64,000 nt of DNA from Streptomyces aureocirculatus (GCF_000720475.1 NZ_JOAP01000005.1:434001-498000), one strand, 5' to 3'. Positions 17,766 through 26,253 are shown, numbered from the stretch's first letter. The notes: generated by a model from the letters alone, not told the origin. Made by a program: numbers and translations.

Positions 17766-18167
17766 GAGAGTTCTCCTGATCGAGGGGGACGGTCACCATG
17801 AGTTCTTCCAGGCTCACAGCATGTATCCATACGATAAAGGCTGCAATTGGGGTAAATTTCCCTTATTTCACCCGAATGGCATGGCCTACTGGGCCGGCCG
17901 TGCGCGTACGGGGCAGTTTCGAGGCGGGTGTCCGTCCCCCGACGTGATCTTTGCCGTGAGCACGGTCGGCCATGTGCCGCGACGGGCAGTACCCTGTCGA
18001 TTCACTCGTACGGCTGCGGGGCCTGAGCAGCCCGCGAGGCTGCGCGGCCGGGGGATGCGTCAGACGCGTCACACGCAACCCGCCGGACGGGTCACACGTC
18101 GGGCACACGTCGAGTGACAGGTCGGGCACACGTCGAGTCACACCGAGCGCGAAAGGCGGTCATCACC
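17766..18167. other. Divergent intergenic region smeA / ankyrin gene
   Basis: 402 bp. The block 17822-17875 (around ATACGATAAAGG and GGTAAATTTCCC) is AT-rich compared with its surroundings and probably contains the smeA promoter, but no sigma-WhiG consensus was found. A 22-bp direct repeat lies at 18098-18142 before the ankyrin gene. Confidence 0.55.
18098..18142. repeat. 22-bp direct repeat upstream of the ankyrin gene
   Basis: GTCGGGCACACGTCGAGT(G/C)A-CA occurs at 18098-18119 and 18121-18142, one base apart. It could be a duplicated operator or a simple tandem duplication. Confidence 0.85.
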
Positions 18168-18560
18168 ATGAGCGAAGCCCTCGACCCCGAGGTCGTGGAG
18201 CTGGCGGGCAAGATCTTCGATCTGGCGCGCGCGGGCGACGCCGACGCACTCGTCGGCTATGTGGACGCGGGCGTGCCCGTCAACCTCACCAACGACAACG
18301 GCGACTCGCTCCTGATGCTGGCCGCCTACCACGGTCACGCGGACGCCGTACGGGCCCTGGTGGAGCGGGGCGCGGACGCCGACCGCGCCAACGACAAGGG
18401 GCAGACGCCGCTCGCGGGCGCCGTCTTCAAGGGTTCCGACGACGTGGTCCGCGCGCTGCTCGACGGCGGCGCCGATCCGGCCGCCGGAACGCCGTCGGCG
18501 ATCGACACCGCGCGCATGTTCGGCAAGGCGGAGCTGCTCGCCCTGTTCGGGGCCGGCTGA
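18168..18560 (+). CDS. Small ankyrin-repeat protein
   Basis: Encodes 130 residues from ATG 18168, with AAAGGCGG upstream. A short helical start (ALDPEVVELAGKIFDLARAG) precedes about three ankyrin repeats, with consensus-like cores NLTNDNGDSLLMLAAYHGHA and NDKGQTPLAGAVFKGSDDVV. The final DTARMFGKAELLALFG is a C-cap. There is no signal or membrane span, so it is a cytoplasmic protein-binding scaffold with an unknown partner. It is divergent from smeA/sffA. Confidence 0.88.
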   Translation: MSEALDPEVVELAGKIFDLARAGDADALVGYVDAGVPVNLTNDNGDSLLMLAAYHGHADAVRALVERGADADRANDKGQTPLAGAVFKGSDDVVRALLDGGADPAAGTPSAIDTARMFGKAELLALFGAG

Positions 18561-18700
18561 GCGGGGTACGCGACCTGGCGGGACGGGGGCGCCGGAAATG
18601 TGGTCGCGGCGGGCTGAACCGCTGGGTCATCATGACGACGTGATTCACGGACGCGACGTCGGGGCAGTTCTTGCCGCAGCGCGCGGACCGTGAGCGGCCC

Positions 18701-18725
18701 GGCCCCGGACTCCCCGTCCGGGGCC
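18701..18725 (+). terminator. Hairpin upstream of a 19-codon ORF
   Basis: GGCCCCGGAC-TCCCC-GTCCGGGGCC: a perfect 10-bp stem, 141 bp after the ankyrin stop and 32 bp before the small ORF. It is a terminator for the ankyrin gene or an attenuator. Confidence 0.55.
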
Positions 18726-18756
18726 CTCCCGGGTCACCGACGAGAGGCAGAGGAAG

Positions 18757-18816
18757 ATGGTCTACAGCAAGCAAGAGACGGCGGGCGGCCCGACGTGTTG
18801 GCGCACGGCCAGGTAG
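18757..18816 (+). CDS. Possible 19-residue peptide upstream of the HEAT-like gene
   Basis: ATG 18757 has AGAGGA immediately upstream and the frame runs to TAG 18814-18816, giving MVYSKQETAGGPTCWRTAR. The ribosome site is stronger than that of the next gene, 46 bp downstream. It could be a leader peptide or a small peptide gene; chance cannot be excluded. No homologue is recalled with certainty. Confidence 0.35.
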   Translation: MVYSKQETAGGPTCWRTAR

Positions 18817-18862
18817 TGCGGATTCCCCGGTTGCGTCGACGCTTGATGTGAGGCTGTTTCCC

Positions 18863-20281
18863 ATGTTCGAACCGGTCATAGCGCCCAGCGGTACGCTGCT
18901 CGGCCTGCTGCAGCGAGGCCGCGGCGACGGCACGCTGCACGCGCTCACCGCACCGCGGACGGAGGCGCTCTCCGCCCTCGACCACTGCGTGCTGCACGAT
19001 CCGCGGCACGACTGGCAGGTGGAGAACCGCTCCCTGTACTACGCGCGGCTCTACCTCGACCTGAACGGCGAGCTCGGCGCCATCGAGCGCCATCTCTTCG
19101 ACCCCGACGACGCGCACGACCCCGACGACACCCGTACGGGGCTCGCGCTGTCCGTGCTCGGCCACCTCGCCTCGTACGACAGGACGGACGCCCTGCACCT
19201 GCTGCGCAGGTACGCCGAGCACGGCGCGAACTGGGCCTGGGCGCTCGACGAACTGGCCCTGCGCGACGACGACGCCGGGCTGCGCGCCCTCGCGGCGCCC
19301 GTGCTCGCCAGGTTCCCCACCGACGCGGAGGGCGAGGCCGAGCTGACCGCCGCCGTCCGCGACGCCTTCGAACCCAGGCCCTGGCGCCTGTGGGCGGAGG
19401 ATCCGCGCCCCGGGATCGGCGCCCGCGTGCGCGCCGCCGCCGAACGGGGCTCCTTCGACCGCTGGCAGCGGCAGCTCGCCCCCGCGGGGCCACGCCCCGG
19501 CTGGAGCGTCCAGGCCGTGCTCGCCTGGGCACAGGAAGGCCTTGAGCGGGGTGCCGCACTGCATGTGCCGGCCGCCCGCTGCCTCTCCGCCGTCGCCGGA
19601 CCCGATGACCGCGCGGAGATACTGGACGCGGCGCGGTACGGCACGGACGGGGCGCGCGGCACGGCCTTGCGCTACCTGTCCGACGTGCACGATCCCGACG
19701 TGTTGAACCTCATCGAGGAAGCGGCACAGAGCCCCTCACGGGTCGTCGTCGACATCGCGGCCGAGACGTTCGAGCGGATGCGGTCCGTCGCCGCCGTCGA
19801 GCGGGCCCGGCGGTGGGCGGGCCGCCCCGACGCGCTCGGCGCCGCCGCCGGACGCCTGCTCGCCTGCCGCGGCGGTGCCCAGGACAGCAGGCTCGTGCTC
19901 GCCGCGCTACGGGAAGAAGTGCGCGGCGAAGGCCCCGACGCGCCGACCCTGTGGCCGCTCGTCGACGGCACGGGCCGCCTCGGCATCGGCTGCGCGGCGC
20001 CCGTCCTGCGCCACGTCTACCGCGAGACCGCCTCCTCCCATCTCCGGGGCCGCGCCGCCCGGGCGCTGGCCGCGACCGATCCCTCGTTCGCCGCGGGGTT
20101 CGCCGTCGAGTGTCTGTGGGACTGCGAGGAGTCCACCCGCGAAGTCGCCGCCCGGCACGCCGAGACCGGTGACGCCCGCGTCGTGAACCGCCTGAGGCGG
20201 CTCGCCGCGGATCCCGCCGAGGAGGACGACGTGCAGTCGGCGGTACGCGGCCGGATCGGTCCGGACGCGCCTGCTGTGTGA
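18863..20281 (+). CDS. HEAT-repeat-like protein
   Basis: Encodes 472 residues from ATG 18863, with GAGG about 9 nt upstream; GTG 18848 is an in-frame alternative. The protein is alpha-helical, with short repeated helix pairs such as RTGLALSVLGHLASYDRTDA, then LEEAAQSPSRVVVDIAAETF-like and HLRGRAARALAATDPSFAAG. These resemble HEAT/PBS-lyase repeats. Conserved Trp residues occur in DPRHDWQVENRSLYYARLYL near residue 55. No catalytic motif or membrane span is seen. It is probably a scaffold with an unknown partner. Confidence 0.75.
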   Translation: MFEPVIAPSGTLLGLLQRGRGDGTLHALTAPRTEALSALDHCVLHDPRHDWQVENRSLYYARLYLDLNGELGAIERHLFDPDDAHDPDDTRTGLALSVLGHLASYDRTDALHLLRRYAEHGANWAWALDELALRDDDAGLRALAAPVLARFPTDAEGEAELTAAVRDAFEPRPWRLWAEDPRPGIGARVRAAAERGSFDRWQRQLAPAGPRPGWSVQAVLAWAQEGLERGAALHVPAARCLSAVAGPDDRAEILDAARYGTDGARGTALRYLSDVHDPDVLNLIEEAAQSPSRVVVDIAAETFERMRSVAAVERARRWAGRPDALGAAAGRLLACRGGAQDSRLVLAALREEVRGEGPDAPTLWPLVDGTGRLGIGCAAPVLRHVYRETASSHLRGRAARALAATDPSFAAGFAVECLWDCEESTREVAARHAETGDARVVNRLRRLAADPAEEDDVQSAVRGRIGPDAPAV

Positions 20282-20340
20282 GTACGTCTCCTGCGGCGCG
20301 GGTCACGGGTGTCCGCGCCGCGGGGTCGGCCGCGTCGGTC

Positions 20341-20450
20341 GTGTCGGCCGAGGGTGGGTCGTGTCGGCCGGAGTCGGCCGGGGGTGGGTCGTGTCGGCCG
20401 GAGTCGGCCGGGGGGCGGCCGTGTCGGCCGGGGTCGGCCGGGGTCGCCGG
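20341..20450. repeat. 30-bp minisatellite
   Basis: Units of GTGTCGGCCGGAGTCGGCCG followed by a G-rich tail begin at 20361, 20391 and 20421. They fill most of the gap between the HEAT-like gene and the first glycosyltransferase. Confidence 0.85.
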
Positions 20451-20538
20451 TCCCGCGGAGCGGAACGCTCATGGGACGTTCCTCGTCCGGAAAGATCCAC
20501 GTTGACGTGGGCACGCCCCGTCGGACGACAACACCCGT

Positions 20539-21663
20539 ATGCGTGTCGTCATCGTCACCGAATCCTTCCCGCCGGACATCAACGGCGTGTCGCACTGCGC
20601 CCTACAGACCGCGCGGCAGCTCCTCGCCCGCGGTCACGAACCCCTCGTCGTCGCCCCCGCCACCGCTGCCGCGGTCGACGCGGACCTCCTCTCCCCGTGC
20701 CCCGTCGTCCGCGTCCCCTCCCTGCCCCTCCCCGGATACCCGCAGGTCAGGGTCGCGCTGCCGAGCCGCCGTCTGGCCTCGGCGCTGAGTGCGCACCGGG
20801 CGGACCTCGTCCATCTCGCCAGCCCGTTCGTCCTCGGCGTGCGCGGGATGGCCGCCGCCGCGCGCAAGGACCTCCCCACCGTCGCCGTCTACCAGACCGA
20901 CCTCGGCGGCTACGCGCGCACGTACATGGGCATGGGCGAGGCCGCCGCGTGGCGGCGCATCCGCGCGGTGCACGCCGCCGCGGACCGCACCCTCGCGCCG
21001 TCCACCGCGGCCCTCACCGACCTGGTCGCCCACGGCGTGCCGCGGGTACGGCTGTGGCCGCGCGGCGTGGACACGGGGCGCTTCCGGCCCGAGGCACGGG
21101 ACCCGGCACTGCGGCACGCACTCGCCCCTGACGGCGAACTGATCGTCGGCTATGTCGGCAGGCTCGCCCCCGAGAAGCACATCGAGCTCCTGGCCGGGGT
21201 GTGCGGCCTCGACGGCGTACGCGTCGTGGTCGTCGGCGACGGGCCGAGCGCGGGCGCCCTGCGTACGGCCCTGCCGGAGGCGACGCTGCTCGGGCGCCGC
21301 ACCGGCGACGAACTGTCCCGCATCTTCGCCTCGCTCGACGTCTTCGTGCACACCGGGCCCCTGGAGACCTTCTGCCAGACCGTGCAGGAAGCCATGGCCA
21401 GCGGCGTGCCCGTGATAGCGCCCGCCGTGGGCGGCCCCCTCGACCTGGTGGTCCCCGGCCGCACCGGCAGCCTCGTCACACCCGGCGACGCCGACGCCGT
21501 ACGCGACGCCGTCTGGTCCATGGCCGCCGACCCCCGCCTGCGGGCCGCGTACGGCGCCGCGGGCCGGGCCGCCGTCCAGGCGCGGACGTGGGACGCCGTG
21601 GGGGATCAGTTGATCGGGCACTACGAAGACGTGCTCGCCGAGCGGACGGCGGTGGCGGCGTGA
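20539..21663 (+). CDS. GT4 glycosyltransferase (MgtA/PimB-like)
   Basis: Encodes 374 residues. It begins with MRVVIVTESFPPDINGVSHC and ALQTARQLLARGH, the acceptor-side start of GDP-mannose-dependent alpha-mannosyltransferases. YVGRLAPEKHIELL and VVVGDGPS mark the donor-binding half, and the EX7E motif is at E276-E284 (ETFCQTVQE). It is cytoplasmic with no membrane helix; the acceptor is probably a membrane lipid, by analogy with mycobacterial MgtA/PimB', but this is not shown. The stop overlaps the GTG of a second glycosyltransferase (GTGA), so the pair likely acts in one pathway. Confidence 0.85.
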   Translation: MRVVIVTESFPPDINGVSHCALQTARQLLARGHEPLVVAPATAAAVDADLLSPCPVVRVPSLPLPGYPQVRVALPSRRLASALSAHRADLVHLASPFVLGVRGMAAAARKDLPTVAVYQTDLGGYARTYMGMGEAAAWRRIRAVHAAADRTLAPSTAALTDLVAHGVPRVRLWPRGVDTGRFRPEARDPALRHALAPDGELIVGYVGRLAPEKHIELLAGVCGLDGVRVVVVGDGPSAGALRTALPEATLLGRRTGDELSRIFASLDVFVHTGPLETFCQTVQEAMASGVPVIAPAVGGPLDLVVPGRTGSLVTPGDADAVRDAVWSMAADPRLRAAYGAAGRAAVQARTWDAVGDQLIGHYEDVLAERTAVAA

Positions 21664-23204
21664 GCGGGAGTGTCGGTATGGACGGGACCCTTGGTGCTGG
21701 TGCTGGTGCTGGTGCTGGTTCGGTTTTCGGTGGCGGTCCGGCTCCCGGTGCTGGTGCGGCCGCGGGGCTCGGCACGAATCGGTCGGGCGCGGCGGTACGG
21801 ACCGTGCGGCCCGTACCCGTGCGGCCCGTACCCGTGCGGCCCGTACCCGTGCGGCCCGTGCGGAACACAGGCCTCGTACGGCCCGTGCGGCACACGGGCC
21901 CGCTGCGGATCGTGCGCCTCGCCAACTTCGTCACGCCCTCCTCGGGCGGACTCCGCACCGCGCTGCGGGAACTGGGGCGCGGCTACCTGGCCGCCGGGCA
22001 CGAGCCGGTGCTCGTCGTACCCGGTGAGCGGGCCGGGGTGGCCGACACCGAGCAGGGACGCGTCATCACCCTGCCCGGACCCGTGCTCCCCGGTATGGGC
22101 GGCTACCGCGTCCTCGCCGACCGGCGCCGGGTGACCCGGCTCCTGGAACGCCTCGCCCCCGACCGGCTCGAAGTGTCCGACCGCACCACCCTGCGCTGGA
22201 CAGGGGAGTGGGCGCGCCGCGCGCGGGTCCCGGCCGTGATGGTCTCCCACGAGGCGGCGGACGCGGTCATGCGCACCTGGGGGCTGCCGCCGCGCCTGGC
22301 CCGCCGTGCCGCCGACGCGCTCAACTCCCGCTCCGCGCACGCCTACGCGCGCGTGGTGTGCACGACGGCATGGGCGGAGCGTGAGTTCGTACGCATCGGC
22401 GCGGGCAATGTCGTACGCGCCCCCCTGGGCGTGGATCTGGCCGACCGCCACCCGGGCCTGTGGGACCTGCGGACACGCGAGCGCTACGCGCGCGTGGACG
22501 ACGTACTGCTCCTCCTGTGTTCACGGCTCTCCGTGGAGAAGCGGCCAGGTACGGCGCTCGACACGCTGGAGACGCTGCGCGGGCGCGGGGTACCCGCGGT
22601 GCTCGTCGTCGCGGGCGACGGGCCGCTGCGGGCCCGGCTCGAACAGCGGGCGCGTGAGCGGCGCCTGCCCGTGACGTTCCTCGGCCATGTCGCCGACCGC
22701 GCCGCGCTCGGCGTGCTCCAGGCCACGGCGGACGTGTGCCTGGCGCCGGGGCCCTGCGAGACCTTCGGACTCGCGGCACTCGAAGCCCTCGCGTGCGGGA
22801 CACCGGTGGTGGCCAGCGCGTCGTCCGCGCTGCCGGAGATCGTGGGCGGCGCGGGCGCGGCGGCCGCCGACACTCCTCGTACCTTCGCCCACGCGGTACG
22901 GGCGGTCCTTGAGCGCCCGGAACCCACCCGACGGGCGAGGGCACGCGCCCGTGCGGAGTGCTTCGGCTGGGACGCGGCCGTGGGGGCGTTCCTGGCCGCG
23001 CACGAGGTGGAGGCCGGGTCCGACGGACCGGTCCCCGCTGCGACCGTCGGGGCGCCGGACGGGAGCGGTCCGCTGTACGGTCATGCCCCGTCCGGTCACG
23101 CCCCCGACCAGACCCCCGCCCCCACGAACCGCACCACAGTCCCCGGCACCGCCTGTGCCGCGGCCGTGAGGTCCTGTTCGCCGACGACGCCCACCACCGG
23201 GTAG
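21660..23204 (+). CDS. Second GT4 glycosyltransferase with low-complexity N-terminus
   Basis: Encodes 514 residues from GTG 21660, coupled by a 4-nt overlap. The catalytic core starts only at about residue 84 (LRIVRLANFVTPSSGGLRTA), preceded by a Gly/Ala stretch and a PVRPV repeat encoded by tandem repeats. LCSRLSVEKRPGTALDTLE and the EX7E motif at E367-E375 (ETFGLAALE) are typical of GT4. After about residue 445 the tail is non-conserved and runs 109 bp into the convergent pxpC gene. A native start close to the core is possible. Confidence 0.8.
   Translation: MSGSVGMDGTLGAGAGAGAGSVFGGGPAPGAGAAAGLGTNRSGAAVRTVRPVPVRPVPVRPVPVRPVRNTGLVRPVRHTGPLRIVRLANFVTPSSGGLRTALRELGRGYLAAGHEPVLVVPGERAGVADTEQGRVITLPGPVLPGMGGYRVLADRRRVTRLLERLAPDRLEVSDRTTLRWTGEWARRARVPAVMVSHEAADAVMRTWGLPPRLARRAADALNSRSAHAYARVVCTTAWAEREFVRIGAGNVVRAPLGVDLADRHPGLWDLRTRERYARVDDVLLLLCSRLSVEKRPGTALDTLETLRGRGVPAVLVVAGDGPLRARLEQRARERRLPVTFLGHVADRAALGVLQATADVCLAPGPCETFGLAALEALACGTPVVASASSALPEIVGGAGAAAADTPRTFAHAVRAVLERPEPTRRARARARAECFGWDAAVGAFLAAHEVEAGSDGPVPAATVGAPDGSGPLYGHAPSGHAPDQTPAPTNRTTVPGTACAAAVRSCSPTTPTTG
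21804..21860. repeat. 15-bp tandem repeat encoding PVRPV
   Basis: About four copies of GTGCGGCCCGTACCC in frame in the glycosyltransferase 5' region. A GGTGCT-rich 6-bp repeat lies just upstream (21690-21720). Confidence 0.9.
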
Positions 23205-23974
23205 CCGCCCGTGGTCGGGTGGTCGGCCAGGAAGACCACGGGGTTGCCGTCCGGGGGGACCTGGACGGCGCCGAGGACCATGCCCTCGCTGGGCAGTTCA
23301 CCGGTCGTCGCGCGCTCCAGCGGGGGGCCCTCGGTGCGCAGGCCGATGCGGTTGCTGGCGGACGACACGCGGTACGGGCGCGTGAGGAGCGTGCGCAGTG
23401 CCGCGGTGGTGAACCAGTCGGCGCGCGGCCCCGGCGTCGTACGGAGGATCAGCTCACTCGGGGGCCCGGGCTGCGGAACGGTGTCCACGCGCGCGTGGCC
23501 GAGGGGCGCGACGCCCAGCGGAAGGACCGCGCCGTCCGTGAGCGGCGGCGGACCGAGCCCGGAGAGCAGGTCGGTGGCGCGACTGCCGAGGACCGGTTCG
23601 ACGGCCACGCCACCGCCGAGGGCGAGGTAACTGCGTACTCCGTAGACGGCGGGTCCCACCTCCAGGAGCGCGCCCGCGGGCACCCGCACGGGCGTGCCCC
23701 AGGCCACCGCACGCCCGTCCACCGTCACCGCACAGGGCGCTCCGCCCACGGCGGCCGTGACCGCGCAACGGGGGCGCAGCGCACAGCCGTTGAGGGTGGT
23801 CTCCAGGACCGCGGCGCCGGACGCATTGCCGACGAGGCGGTTCACCAGGGCGGCGGCCGGCCGGTCGAGGGCGCCCGAGCGGGGCACCCCGAGGTGGGCG
23901 TGTCCTGGCCGCCCTCCGTCCTGCACGGTGGTGAGCGCACCGGCCCGTACGACCGCGAAGGCCCGGTCGGTCAT
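23096..23974 (-). CDS. pxpC: 5-oxoprolinase subunit C (KipA/biotin-dependent carboxylase-like)
   Basis: Encodes 292 residues. PxpC together with PxpA and PxpB hydrolyses 5-oxo-L-proline to glutamate with ATP. Family features are VVRAGALTTVQDGGRPGHAH then GVPRSGALD, YLALGGGVAVEPVLGSRATD, SSASNRIGLRTEGPPL and the C-terminal PSEGMVLGAVQVPPDGNPVV then LADHPTTGGYP. It lacks a biotin site, as expected. Its ATG overlaps the TGA of pxpB (ATGA). Its 3' end overlaps the convergent glycosyltransferase gene by 109 bp. Confidence 0.92.
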   Translation of the reverse strand: MTDRAFAVVRAGALTTVQDGGRPGHAHLGVPRSGALDRPAAALVNRLVGNASGAAVLETTLNGCALRPRCAVTAAVGGAPCAVTVDGRAVAWGTPVRVPAGALLEVGPAVYGVRSYLALGGGVAVEPVLGSRATDLLSGLGPPPLTDGAVLPLGVAPLGHARVDTVPQPGPPSELILRTTPGPRADWFTTAALRTLLTRPYRVSSASNRIGLRTEGPPLERATTGELPSEGMVLGAVQVPPDGNPVVFLADHPTTGGYPVVGVVGEQDLTAAAQAVPGTVVRFVGAGVWSGA

Positions 23975-24594
23975 CGGGCCTCCGGGACGAAGCGGACCCG
24001 TGTGCCCGGAGTGAGCAGCGCCGCCGGTACGCGCGCGTGGTCCCACAGGACGGCCTCCGTGGTGCCGATGAGCTGCCAGCCGCCGGGCGAGGCGCGCGGA
24101 TACACGCCGGTGTAGGGCCCGGCGAGGCCGACGGAACCCGCGGGCACCGCCGTCCGCGGAGTCGCCCGGCGCGGCACCTCGGGCACGCCTCCGAGGCCGG
24201 TCAGATAGCCGAACCCCGGGGCGAACCCGCAGAAGGCGACGCGGAATTCGGCCGCCGAGTGGATCCGCGCCACCTCCGGCACGGGCACGCCCCACAGCGC
24301 CGCCACATCCGCCAAGTCGGGGCCGTCGTAGCGCACCGGGAGCTCCAGGACGTCCTCCGCGCGCGCGGACAGCGGCGGGATCTCCCAGGAGGGCAGGCGG
24401 GCGGCGAGCCGACGCGCCTCGTCGTGGCCGGTGAGCCCGTCGAGCAGCACCGTGCGCGCGGCGGGCACGATCTCGCGTACCTGGAGATCCCCCGCCGCGC
24501 GGCGCCGCAGCAGCTCGGCGTGCAGGGCCGCCGCGGCGGTGCCGTCGGCCACTTCGACGAGCAGCGCCCGCTCGCCCATGGGCAGGACCCTCAC
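23971..24594 (-). CDS. pxpB: 5-oxoprolinase subunit B (KipI-like)
   Basis: Encodes 207 residues from GTG 24594, overlapping the pxpA stop (GTGA). The N-terminal domain starts VRVLPMGERALLVEVADGTA. The cyclophilin-like C-domain has LPVRYDGPDLADVAALWGV, FRVAFCGFAPGFGYLTGLGG and PGGWQLIGTTEAVLWD, all classic for KipI/PxpB. It acts as a complex with PxpC. No lone anti-kinase role is implied because the full pxpABC set is present. Confidence 0.93.
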   Translation of the reverse strand: MRVLPMGERALLVEVADGTAAAALHAELLRRRAAGDLQVREIVPAARTVLLDGLTGHDEARRLAARLPSWEIPPLSARAEDVLELPVRYDGPDLADVAALWGVPVPEVARIHSAAEFRVAFCGFAPGFGYLTGLGGVPEVPRRATPRTAVPAGSVGLAGPYTGVYPRASPGGWQLIGTTEAVLWDHARVPAALLTPGTRVRFVPEAR

Positions 24595-25355
24595 GCGAAG
24601 GCCTCCACCCGTACGCCCGCCGCCTCCAGGCGCGACCGGACCTGGCGGGCGAGCCCCACCGCCCCCGGAGTGTCGCCGTGCAGGCACAGCGAGCGCGCCC
24701 GGACGGAGATCCGCCGCCCGCTGTGCGCGAGGACCGTGCCGGACGTGGCGAGCCCGACGGATCGTTCGACGACCGTGTCCGCCGCCGTGAGCACGGCGCC
24801 GTCGGTGCCGCGCGGCACCAGCGTTCCCTCGTCGGTGTACGCCCGGTCCGCGAACGCCTCGGTCACCACCGGGAGTCCGGCACTCTCCGCGGCCTCAAGG
24901 AGCCGCGATCCGGGCAGGCCGAGTACAGGCAGCCCCGCATCGGCGAGCAGTACCCCCGCCACGACGGCGCCCGCCTGCTCCCCGTCGTGGACCACGCGGT
25001 TGTACAGCGCGCCGTGCGGTTTCACGTACGCCACCGCCGCACCGGCCGCCCGCGCGAACACCTCCAGGGCACCGATCTGGTAGGCCACCTCGGCGGCGAG
25101 TTCGGCGGCCGGCACGTCCATCGCGCGCCGGCCGAAGCCCGCCAGGTCGCGGTACGACACCTGGGCGCCGATCCGTACTCCGCGCTCCGCGGCCCGCGCG
25201 CACACGCGCCGCATCGTCGCCGCGTCGCCCGCGTGGAAGCCGCAGGCCACATTGGCGCTGGTGACGACGGAGAGCAGGGCCTCGTCGTCGGTGAGCCGCC
25301 AGCGCCCGAAGCCCTCGCCCAGGTCGGCGTTGAGATCGATCGAGGCCCAGGTCAT
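24591..25355 (-). CDS. pxpA: 5-oxoprolinase subunit A (LamB/YcsF family)
   Basis: Encodes 254 residues, full length. DLNADLGEGFGRW at the start, SANVACGFHAGDAATMRRV, GAQVSYRDLAGFGRR and YVKPHGALYN are diagnostic of the YcsF family. LCLHGDTPGAVGLARQVRS ends the domain. It hydrolyses phosphorylated or activated 5-oxoproline within PxpABC. It is the first of three overlapping pxp genes and lies 70 bp after the DUF1445 gene in the same direction. Confidence 0.95.
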   Translation of the reverse strand: MTWASIDLNADLGEGFGRWRLTDDEALLSVVTSANVACGFHAGDAATMRRVCARAAERGVRIGAQVSYRDLAGFGRRAMDVPAAELAAEVAYQIGALEVFARAAGAAVAYVKPHGALYNRVVHDGEQAGAVVAGVLLADAGLPVLGLPGSRLLEAAESAGLPVVTEAFADRAYTDEGTLVPRGTDGAVLTAADTVVERSVGLATSGTVLAHSGRRISVRARSLCLHGDTPGAVGLARQVRSRLEAAGVRVEAFA

Positions 25356-25379
25356 GAACGTATCGCTCCTGTGGATCGG

Positions 25380-25452
25380 GTTCTCCGCCGCCGGTTCGGG
25401 CGAAGCGGTGTTGCTCGCCGCCGGTTCAGGCGACGCGGTACTGCTCGTCGCG
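25380..25452. repeat. 30-bp tandem duplication of the DUF1445 gene 3' end
   Basis: On the minus strand the last coding unit (EQYRVA-stop) is followed by a second 30-bp copy in which the stop triplet reads CGA, plus a partial third copy. The copies lie between this gene and pxpA. Confidence 0.85.
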
Positions 25453-26253
25453 GGCGTCGGTGATGAACATCTGGCCCGGCGCGTGCGTGATCGCGAACGG
25501 CGGCCGTGACGCCATGACGGCGGCCTGCGGAGTCACCCCGCACGCCCAGAACACCGGGATGTCATCGGGCTCGGCCGTCACCGGATCGCCGAAGTCCGGA
25601 TCGGCCAGGTCGGCGATGCCGAGGCCCGCCGGGTCGCCGCAGTGGACTGGGGCGCCGTGCACCGCGGGCAGCAGCGAGGTCTCCCGGATCGCCGCGGCCA
25701 GATCCCCGGGGGGCACCGGGCGCATGGACACCACCATGGGCCCGCGAAGGCGCCCCGCGTCCCGGCACCGGCGGTCGGTGACGTACATGGCGACGTTGCG
25801 GCCCTGGTCGACGTGGCGCAGTGGCACACCGGCCGCCGAGAGGGCCCACTCGAAGGTGAAGCTGCAGCCGATGAGGAACGACACCAGGTCGTCGCGCCAG
25901 TGCGCGAGGACGTCGGTCGGCTCGTCGACGAGCTCACCGTCCGCCCACACGTGGTAGCGCGGCAGATCCGTGCGCAGATCGGCGTCCGGGGCCAGCGGCG
26001 TCGTCCAGGAACCCGCGTCGGTGACGTCGAGGACCGGGCACGGCTTCGGGTTGCGCTGGCAGAACAGGAGCATGTCGTACGCCCAGTCGGCGGGGACGGA
26101 CACCAGGTTGGCCTGGGTGTGGCCCGGCGCCCAGCCGGTGGTCGGGCCGCTGCGGCCCGCGCGGAACGCGGCGCGCGCCTCCTGCGGGCCCAGCGACGCG
26201 CGGGCGTCACGGGGGCGTCCGGTGCCTCCGGCGTACGCGGTCTCGGCGCTCAC
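25426..26253 (-). CDS. DUF1445 putative hydro-lyase (YcsI / D-glutamate cyclase-like)
   Basis: Encodes 275 residues from GTG 26253, overlapping the transporter stop (GTGA), with AGGGA upstream. Family features are [63 protein letters not shown] and [20 protein letters not shown]. The human relative DGLUCY converts D-glutamate to 5-oxo-D-proline, which fits a gene placed between a transporter and pxpABC. The exact reaction in bacteria is an inference. Confidence 0.9.
   Translation of the reverse strand: MSAETAYAGGTGRPRDARASLGPQEARAAFRAGRSGPTTGWAPGHTQANLVSVPADWAYDMLLFCQRNPKPCPVLDVTDAGSWTTPLAPDADLRTDLPRYHVWADGELVDEPTDVLAHWRDDLVSFLIGCSFTFEWALSAAGVPLRHVDQGRNVAMYVTDRRCRDAGRLRGPMVVSMRPVPPGDLAAAIRETSLLPAVHGAPVHCGDPAGLGIADLADPDFGDPVTAEPDDIPVFWACGVTPQAAVMASRPPFAITHAPGQMFITDARDEQYRVA

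Larger units (their letters stand above)
18561..18862. other. Intergenic region between ankyrin and HEAT-like genes
   Basis: 302 bp holding a hairpin (18701-18725) and a 19-codon ORF with a good ribosome site (18757-18816). Nothing else is evident. Confidence 0.55.

Noticed and set aside
23971..24594. KipI-like protein as a sporulation kinase inhibitor
   Set aside because: It lies in an intact overlapping pxpA-B-C operon, so the 5-oxoprolinase role is far more likely.
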